DNA of 64,000 bases from a bacterium (GTDB lineage Bacteria; Bacillota; Bacilli; Lactobacillales; Streptococcaceae): positions 124,001 through 188,000 of the forward strand of contig CAJNCP010000001.1 of assembly GCA_905221295.1 (NCBI GenBank). Reading direction: 5' to 3'. The notes below the pieces were generated by a model. The model made no database searches, was not told the origin of the DNA, and was given only the letters and a program-made list of their open reading frames with translations. The translations under genes were made by a program, and so were the position numbers. This document shows, one piece after another, positions 59,582 to 64,000 of this stretch (the stretch's first letter is position 1; every line of letters begins with the position of its first letter).

Positions 59582-60343
59582 ATGACAAAAACATTCACTA
59601 TTCGTCCACTAAGCTATACCAACTTTACCAATCGTGAGTTTGAAAGTCTCATGGTAGACACGGGTCAACTACTAGAAGTTTTTGCCAAGGCACATAAGGA
59701 CGAGCCTATGTATAGTAAGCACCTTGACTCCTTCAAGAGCAAGCTAGCAGACTTCCAAGGGCAACTCGCTATCGTAGAAAAGAAAGAGGTGACGAACCTG
59801 ACCGAAGTCAATCGTAATCGTGACAGTGCCCTAGTTGGTCTCTTTACCCTTCATCGAGGATTTGCTAAGATCAAGGAGAGCAAGCTCAAAGAAGCCCATG
59901 AGACCTTGAAACCAGTCTTTGCCAAGTACAAGGATATCACCAAGCACAGCAATGATGTGGAAACGGCAGAAATCAAGAGTTTGCTCAAAACTCTCAGTGA
60001 AGAACCCTACCACACGGCAGTGACCAGTCTAGGACTGACCCCTATGCTGACGGCGGTGATTAATGCACAAGAGGAATATGATAGGGTGGAGAGTCAAGCA
60101 CGTGCGCATAAGTCTACCAAGGAAGTCGGCAAGACCAGACAAGTCCGTACGGAACTAACTAGCATCTACGACCTCTTTATGCGCTATACCGCAGCCAGTG
60201 CAGAAGCCTATCCTGAAAAGGAATACTTGACCAAACTCCTCAAGGACCTAAATACAATCCGAGATAGCAAGCGACGATTGACTGGTTCGAACAAGAAGGA
60301 TAAGAAAGTAAAATCAGAAGAAACTACACAAGTAGCAGGATAA
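59582..60343 (+). CDS. DUF6261 family protein
   Basis: A 253-residue mostly helical soluble protein with no membrane segment or signal. Its Lys-rich C-terminus (NKKDKKVKSEE) looks disordered. The pattern matches the DUF6261 family seen in streptococci; function unknown. AAAGG lies before the ATG. It is framed by terminators on both sides, so it is a single-gene unit. Confidence 0.65.
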   Translation: MTKTFTIRPLSYTNFTNREFESLMVDTGQLLEVFAKAHKDEPMYSKHLDSFKSKLADFQGQLAIVEKKEVTNLTEVNRNRDSALVGLFTLHRGFAKIKESKLKEAHETLKPVFAKYKDITKHSNDVETAEIKSLLKTLSEEPYHTAVTSLGLTPMLTAVINAQEEYDRVESQARAHKSTKEVGKTRQVRTELTSIYDLFMRYTAASAEAYPEKEYLTKLLKDLNTIRDSKRRLTGSNKKDKKVKSEETTQVAG

Positions 60344-60348
60344 AACTA

Positions 60349-60386
60349 AACGTCTTTAGATATATTATTATCTAAAGGCGTTTTTT
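60349..60386 (+). terminator. Terminator of the DUF6261 gene
   Basis: AACGTCTTTAGATA / TATCTAAAGGCGTT stem (one G-U) with TTTTTT. Confidence 0.85.
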
Positions 60387-60396
60387 GGTGGATTCG

Positions 60397-60405
60397 TGGT
60401 ATAAT
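60397..60405 (+). promoter_or_regulatory. Extended -10 promoter for the DUF4238 gene
   Basis: TGG directly followed by TATAAT (60400-60405), 43 bp before the start; no clear -35. Confidence 0.5.
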
Positions 60406-60448
60406 TTTGGTAGGAAAATAAATTCGATGTAAGATAGAAAGGAAAAGA

Positions 60449-62629
60449 ATGGAAATACAGTTGATTAATTATAATGGGCGTAATGAAAATGATTATGTTG
60501 TAAAGGAGTGTAATTCATTTGGACAGGCTCATTCATTAGATTCCTATGATTTAAATATTATTGATTTGACCAGTTCGTCAATTTGGTTAAATCATTCTTC
60601 TATTACGGATTTTGAAACTCTAGTCTGCGATAATGACTTTCAAACACTATTAACCAGTGTTTATAACTCATCTAAGACAAAATTCTTATATATTTTACCT
60701 CCAAATATTAGCTTTAAAACGAAATATACCACACCAACTAGAGGAAGAGGTAAAGATTTTTTAGCTAGGGAAAAACTTAAAGATATTATTAGGTCTTTGG
60801 TTTATAATTTAGAAAAAGTTATACCAATAGATATTGATTTGTATTACGAAAAAACTCATACAAATTTGTCAGGTATCAGACTATCAGCTGATTTCTATTT
60901 TGCCCCAAAAATGGCGAAAAATTATTATGACGGTTATAATCTACCAGAGAACATGATTTATTCTGATGGAAGTGAAAAGTTAGTATTTGTATCATGTGGT
61001 AGATATTCATTAACTACACTACAGGCTACAAACAATAACGAGTTATCAGTCTTAATACAAAACATTTTGATGGACAAAACTGAAGAGGAGGAACCTGATT
61101 GGTTTCAAGAACTACAATTTTTTGATGATAGTAAGCAGTCGGAAGTTATACAAATAGAAAATAGAAAGATTGAAGAGTCAAAAGATAAAATAAAAATATC
61201 AGAAGCAATTATTCGTGAAAATAAACATTTTGAATCAATTTTATTTAAATCAGGATCAGAGTTAGAAGTAATTTTGAGTGAAATGTTAGAAATAATGTGT
61301 GATGTTCAAAGTGAATTTGAAGATAGAAAAAATGAAGATTATTCTTTCGAGAAGGATGGGATTCATTACATTTTTGAATTTAAAGGATTAACAAAAGATG
61401 TAAAAAAATCAAATGTTTCACAATTAGTGACTCACGGACATATTTATGAAGAAACAAAAGAAGTTGATGCAGATTTAATTAAAAAGATAATCATAGTGAA
61501 TCGATTTAAGGATATAAAACCTGAGGAACGGCTACCTGTTAGCAATAATGTTATTACAGTAGCCAGCAATGCGGCTAATAATGTGTTGATAATAGATAGT
61601 CTTATTTTCTTAAAAATGTTTGAACAGTTTAAAACAGGAAAATTAAGTTCAGAAGATATACTATCTCGTTTCCGAGAAGTCGGCTTGTGTGAACTAGATA
61701 GAAGGAATATGATTAAATCAAATATTAAACAGCATGTTGTTCCTAAAAGTTATTTAAAACGATTCGGGAAGAAAAATCTTAATAATAAAGGCTATAATAT
61801 AGCAGTTAAACAATTAAAATCTAACAAAATTTTTATAGATTCAATTAACAATGTAGCATTTAAGAAAAATTTTTATGATGTTAGTGATAAATTTAATCCG
61901 AAATATTTGGAGAATTATTTCTCCAGAGAGATTGAACCTTTATATGGACCAGAGATGACCAATATAATTGCTTCGCTAACATTATCTCAAAAAAAGGATG
62001 ATGTTTTAACAGTTTCTCAGATTCACTCGTTATCTAAAATGATCTCTTTTCAAGTATTAAGAGTACCAGGATTTTTAGAACGTAGGTTTAAGCATGGGGA
62101 AATTATGTTTGATGAGACAATCAACGAAACATCACAATGGTTTCAATTATCTCCAGAAACAATAAAAAGCATCTTAGATGATTTTATACATAATAAAGGT
62201 GACTTTATAAAAGATGAGACTCCTCTATTAATTGCAGATAAAGATAGATTGAATAAACTATCGGAGGTATTAGCTGATAAAATTTGGTTAATTTATTTCA
62301 ATAATTCTAGTGTTCCATTTATTACGAGTGACTCTCCAGTTGTGATGTATAATTTTATTAGAAATTCAGTTTCTTACGCTGACAACGGGGTGGGAAGAGA
62401 GGATATATTTATCTATTATCCATTATCCAGTAAAATTCTTATTAAAATAGTACCAAGGAACTTTTTGGGAGGAATTATGAAAAATTTGAATAACACATTA
62501 AGATTTCTTTCAAATGCTGATATTTCATTTATAAATTTAGTTAATGATTTTCAAGTCAGGCATGCTGAGAAACAGATATTTGTTTATCCAGACTTCATGG
62601 ATTCCTTAAAGACTATTTCTAATACATAA
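60449..62629 (+). CDS. PD-(D/E)XK nuclease-like and DUF4238-like fusion, candidate defence gene
   Basis: A 726-residue protein in three parts. Residues 1-220 are an unrecognised alpha/beta domain. Residues ~270-410 look like a PD-(D/E)XK nuclease: an acidic helix (SELEVILSEMLEIM), Asp in EDRKNEDYSF, and a GIHYIFEFKG strand with E-x-K. From ~430, KQHVVPKSYLKRFG opens a DUF4238-like domain, with later TSDSPVVMYN as in that family. The coding is far more AT-rich than in neighbouring genes, it is a single-gene unit with its own promoter, and it sits between housekeeping genes. Function is not known; DNA or RNA cleavage during phage infection is an inference. Confidence 0.6.
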   Translation: MEIQLINYNGRNENDYVVKECNSFGQAHSLDSYDLNIIDLTSSSIWLNHSSITDFETLVCDNDFQTLLTSVYNSSKTKFLYILPPNISFKTKYTTPTRGRGKDFLAREKLKDIIRSLVYNLEKVIPIDIDLYYEKTHTNLSGIRLSADFYFAPKMAKNYYDGYNLPENMIYSDGSEKLVFVSCGRYSLTTLQATNNNELSVLIQNILMDKTEEEEPDWFQELQFFDDSKQSEVIQIENRKIEESKDKIKISEAIIRENKHFESILFKSGSELEVILSEMLEIMCDVQSEFEDRKNEDYSFEKDGIHYIFEFKGLTKDVKKSNVSQLVTHGHIYEETKEVDADLIKKIIIVNRFKDIKPEERLPVSNNVITVASNAANNVLIIDSLIFLKMFEQFKTGKLSSEDILSRFREVGLCELDRRNMIKSNIKQHVVPKSYLKRFGKKNLNNKGYNIAVKQLKSNKIFIDSINNVAFKKNFYDVSDKFNPKYLENYFSREIEPLYGPEMTNIIASLTLSQKKDDVLTVSQIHSLSKMISFQVLRVPGFLERRFKHGEIMFDETINETSQWFQLSPETIKSILDDFIHNKGDFIKDETPLLIADKDRLNKLSEVLADKIWLIYFNNSSVPFITSDSPVVMYNFIRNSVSYADNGVGREDIFIYYPLSSKILIKIVPRNFLGGIMKNLNNTLRFLSNADISFINLVNDFQVRHAEKQIFVYPDFMDSLKTISNT

Positions 62630-62638
62630 CCAAAATAA

Positions 62639-62665
62639 CTTGATATTTTTCATTTTTATATCAAG
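62639..62665. terminator. Inverted repeat after the DUF4238 gene
   Basis: CTTGATAT / ATATCAAG with a T-rich loop; no T-run after it, so only a weak terminator. A second hairpin GTTTCCA / TGGAAAC lies at 62757-62777. Confidence 0.4.
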
Positions 62666-62798
62666 ATATAAGGCACTTGTCTCTCATAGTTCGTTTTTAA
62701 AAAAATTTAAAGGATGATGGAGGTAATTTATTCGCTCATTTTTAAGGTACAACATTGTTTCCATATTTCCTGGAAACGGATAGAAAGTAAGGAGAAAC

Positions 62799-63203
62799 AT
62801 GGAACAAATTAACCAAAAATCCCAGTGCCAGCAACTCTGGGCTAGGAACAAATACCTCGTTTTGAGCCATTCCAGCAATATTTATAATGAGATTCGCCAA
62901 TACTTGAAGAACGAAGAGGTGGAGGTAAGTCATGTTCAAGAACTGATCGGCCGTGCTTGCCAGATTCCAGAACACAGGGGTCAGGTTTGCAATGCCTTTC
63001 AGCATATTTGGGGCTATTTCAAAAAGAAAGCGACAGATGTTGAGTGCAAGGACTATATGCTCTTGCTGGATCGCTACCGCTTTGGTCAAGTTTCCAAGGA
63101 AGACTTGATTGCTAAAACTCGAGAGTTGCTTGAACGCTATCCCAATACCTACTTACAACATTCGACATTACTGAAAGGAGACTCCCATGAGACTTTGGCA
63201 TGA
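62799..63203 (+). CDS. YbgA-family protein (DUF1722)
   Basis: A 134-residue helical protein starting LWARNKYLVLSHSSNIYNEI, the pattern of YbgA/DUF1722. In other bacteria the domain is found near or fused to DUF523. AAGGAG lies six bases before the ATG. Its end overlaps the next gene by 17 bp, so the two are coupled. No biochemical role is established. Confidence 0.75.
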   Translation: MEQINQKSQCQQLWARNKYLVLSHSSNIYNEIRQYLKNEEVEVSHVQELIGRACQIPEHRGQVCNAFQHIWGYFKKKATDVECKDYMLLLDRYRFGQVSKEDLIAKTRELLERYPNTYLQHSTLLKGDSHETLA

Positions 63204-63552
63204 GGCTTTGATTTCACAACTTCCCCGTCCTCAACTTTTGGGGCAACATCGAGAGTGCTGTGCCCTGCGTGGTAATGGCTGGGGCAAAAAGCATGCGACG
63301 GTGGACTATGTTTTTACCCACTCGCCCTATCGACTCTATGCCTATCATCGCTTGATCATGGAGGAGATGGCTATCCGTGGCTACAATGTCAGTCCGGAGT
63401 GGCTGGACAAGAACTACCGTGGCAAAACCTGTCCTCCTTATGAAGACTTGCCTGAGGAGAACCTAGGTAATCCCATCTATAGTGAGCATGATGCAGCCTA
63501 CTACGAGGGGTGTCTGGCTAATCTCCGAGAGAAGGGGATAGAGTTGGAGTAA
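63187..63552 (+). CDS. TIGR02328 family protein (pyrimidine-dimer glycosylase-like)
   Basis: A 121-residue protein starting MRLWHEALISQLPRPQLLGQHRE, matching TIGR02328, related in its N-terminus (MRLW) to the pyrimidine dimer DNA glycosylase family. AAAGGAG lies seven bases before the ATG inside the upstream gene. A DNA repair role is suggested by the family only. Confidence 0.75.
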   Translation: MRLWHEALISQLPRPQLLGQHRECCALRGNGWGKKHATVDYVFTHSPYRLYAYHRLIMEEMAIRGYNVSPEWLDKNYRGKTCPPYEDLPEENLGNPIYSEHDAAYYEGCLANLREKGIELE

Positions 63553-63610
63553 TAGTAAGGATTATCTCTAATTTAGAATTCTTCTCATAATTTTTTCGAA
63601 TAATAAAAAT

Positions 63611-63645
63611 GAGACCTGTAGGATTTTTCTAAGGTCTTCTTTTTA
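63611..63645 (+). terminator. Terminator of the YbgA/TIGR02328 pair
   Basis: AGACCT / AGGTCT stem with a 14-base loop and a following T-rich run. Confidence 0.6.
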
Positions 63646-63657
63646 TGGGTATTAGAA

Positions 63658-63686
63658 TTTACTTTTAATAACTTTTGAGTTATAAT
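63658..63686 (+). promoter_or_regulatory. Promoter of the toxin gene
   Basis: TTTACT (63658-63663), 17 bp, TATAAT (63681-63686). Confidence 0.55.
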
Positions 63687-63708
63687 TGAGTTGGAAAGAG
63701 GCTACTTG

Positions 63709-64000
63709 GTGCATACGATTTACTTCTATAAGGACAAAAATGGAAACGAACCAGTCTTAGATTACATGAGAGAATTGGCTAGAAAGAAGAGTAAGGATAG
63801 TCGCATCAAACTCAATAAACTAAACGACTATATTGAGTTGCTTAGTCAGCATGGAACCAGAGCAGGTGAACCCTATATCAAACATTTGGAAGATGAGATT
63901 TGGGAACTAAGACCTCTGAGAGATCGAATTTTATTTGTGGCTTGGTTTGATGGGAGTTTTATTCTTTTACATCATTTTGTTAAAAAGACTCAAAAGACTC
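63709..64000 (+). CDS. RelE/HigB-type (Gp49-like) toxin, 3' partial
   Basis: An open frame of 97 codons running off the window end, starting at GTG 63709 with GAGG seven bases upstream. The protein ([20 protein letters not shown], then [22 protein letters not shown] and [12 protein letters not shown]) has the pattern of the Gp49/HigB toxin family: ELR(P) strand, R-I-L-F and a C-terminal HxFxKK-T. In this family the antitoxin is an XRE-type protein encoded just downstream, beyond the window. Confidence 0.85.
   Translation, partial: MHTIYFYKDKNGNEPVLDYMRELARKKSKDSRIKLNKLNDYIELLSQHGTRAGEPYIKHLEDEIWELRPLRDRILFVAWFDGSFILLHHFVKKTQKT

Overview
The window is a chromosomal segment of a Mitis-group Streptococcus (S. 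mitis / S. oralis / S. infantis type; close to S. pneumoniae but probably not that species). Evidence seen in the sequence: an LPNTG-anchored serine-rich repeat adhesin with an accessory Sec operon, the gmk-rpoZ-priA-fmt-rsmB-phpP-stkP cluster, mevalonate genes mvaS-mvaA, the scrR-scrB / scrA-scrK sucrose loci and a YefM-YoeB pair, in an order that matches S. pneumoniae as I remember it. StkP has three PASTA domains plus a Q/N-rich tail instead of the four I remember from pneumococcus.

Layout. 1-17314: serine-rich repeat adhesin (5' end outside the window), then one operon with two GT8-type glycosyltransferases, secY2, asp1-asp2-asp3, secA2, asp4 and asp5. Between secA2 and asp4, where gtfA-gtfB normally lie, only a 24-codon gtfA stub remains. 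17351-27100: reverse-strand aromatic acid exporter and SstT, then MscS-like channel, CorA, and the yqeG-yqeH-yhbY-nadD-yqeK-rsfS-methyltransferase-tmcAL cluster (ribosome assembly, NAD synthesis, tRNA modification). 27232-35909: a defence block: YefM-YoeB toxin-antitoxin, type I restriction-modification genes hsdM and hsdS, a two-gene Kiwa-like module (kwaB, kwaA), then hsdR.

36021-49975: rny, gmk, rpoZ, priA, fmt, rsmB, phpP, stkP, a split threonine/serine exporter, mvaS and mvaA. 50010-55721: sucrose uptake and catabolism with divergent promoters. 55768-64000: a VTT-family membrane protein, a helicase-family gene split by an in-frame TGA, a DUF6261 protein, an AT-rich gene joining a PD-(D/E)XK-like nuclease region to a DUF4238-like region (candidate standalone defence gene), a YbgA-like protein, a TIGR02328 protein, and the start of a RelE/HigB-like toxin cut by the window edge.

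The genes most worth a second look are the Kiwa-like pair embedded in the type I locus, the nuclease-DUF4238 fusion, and the adhesin locus that has lost gtfA-gtfB. No rRNA, tRNA, CRISPR array or intact insertion sequence was found.
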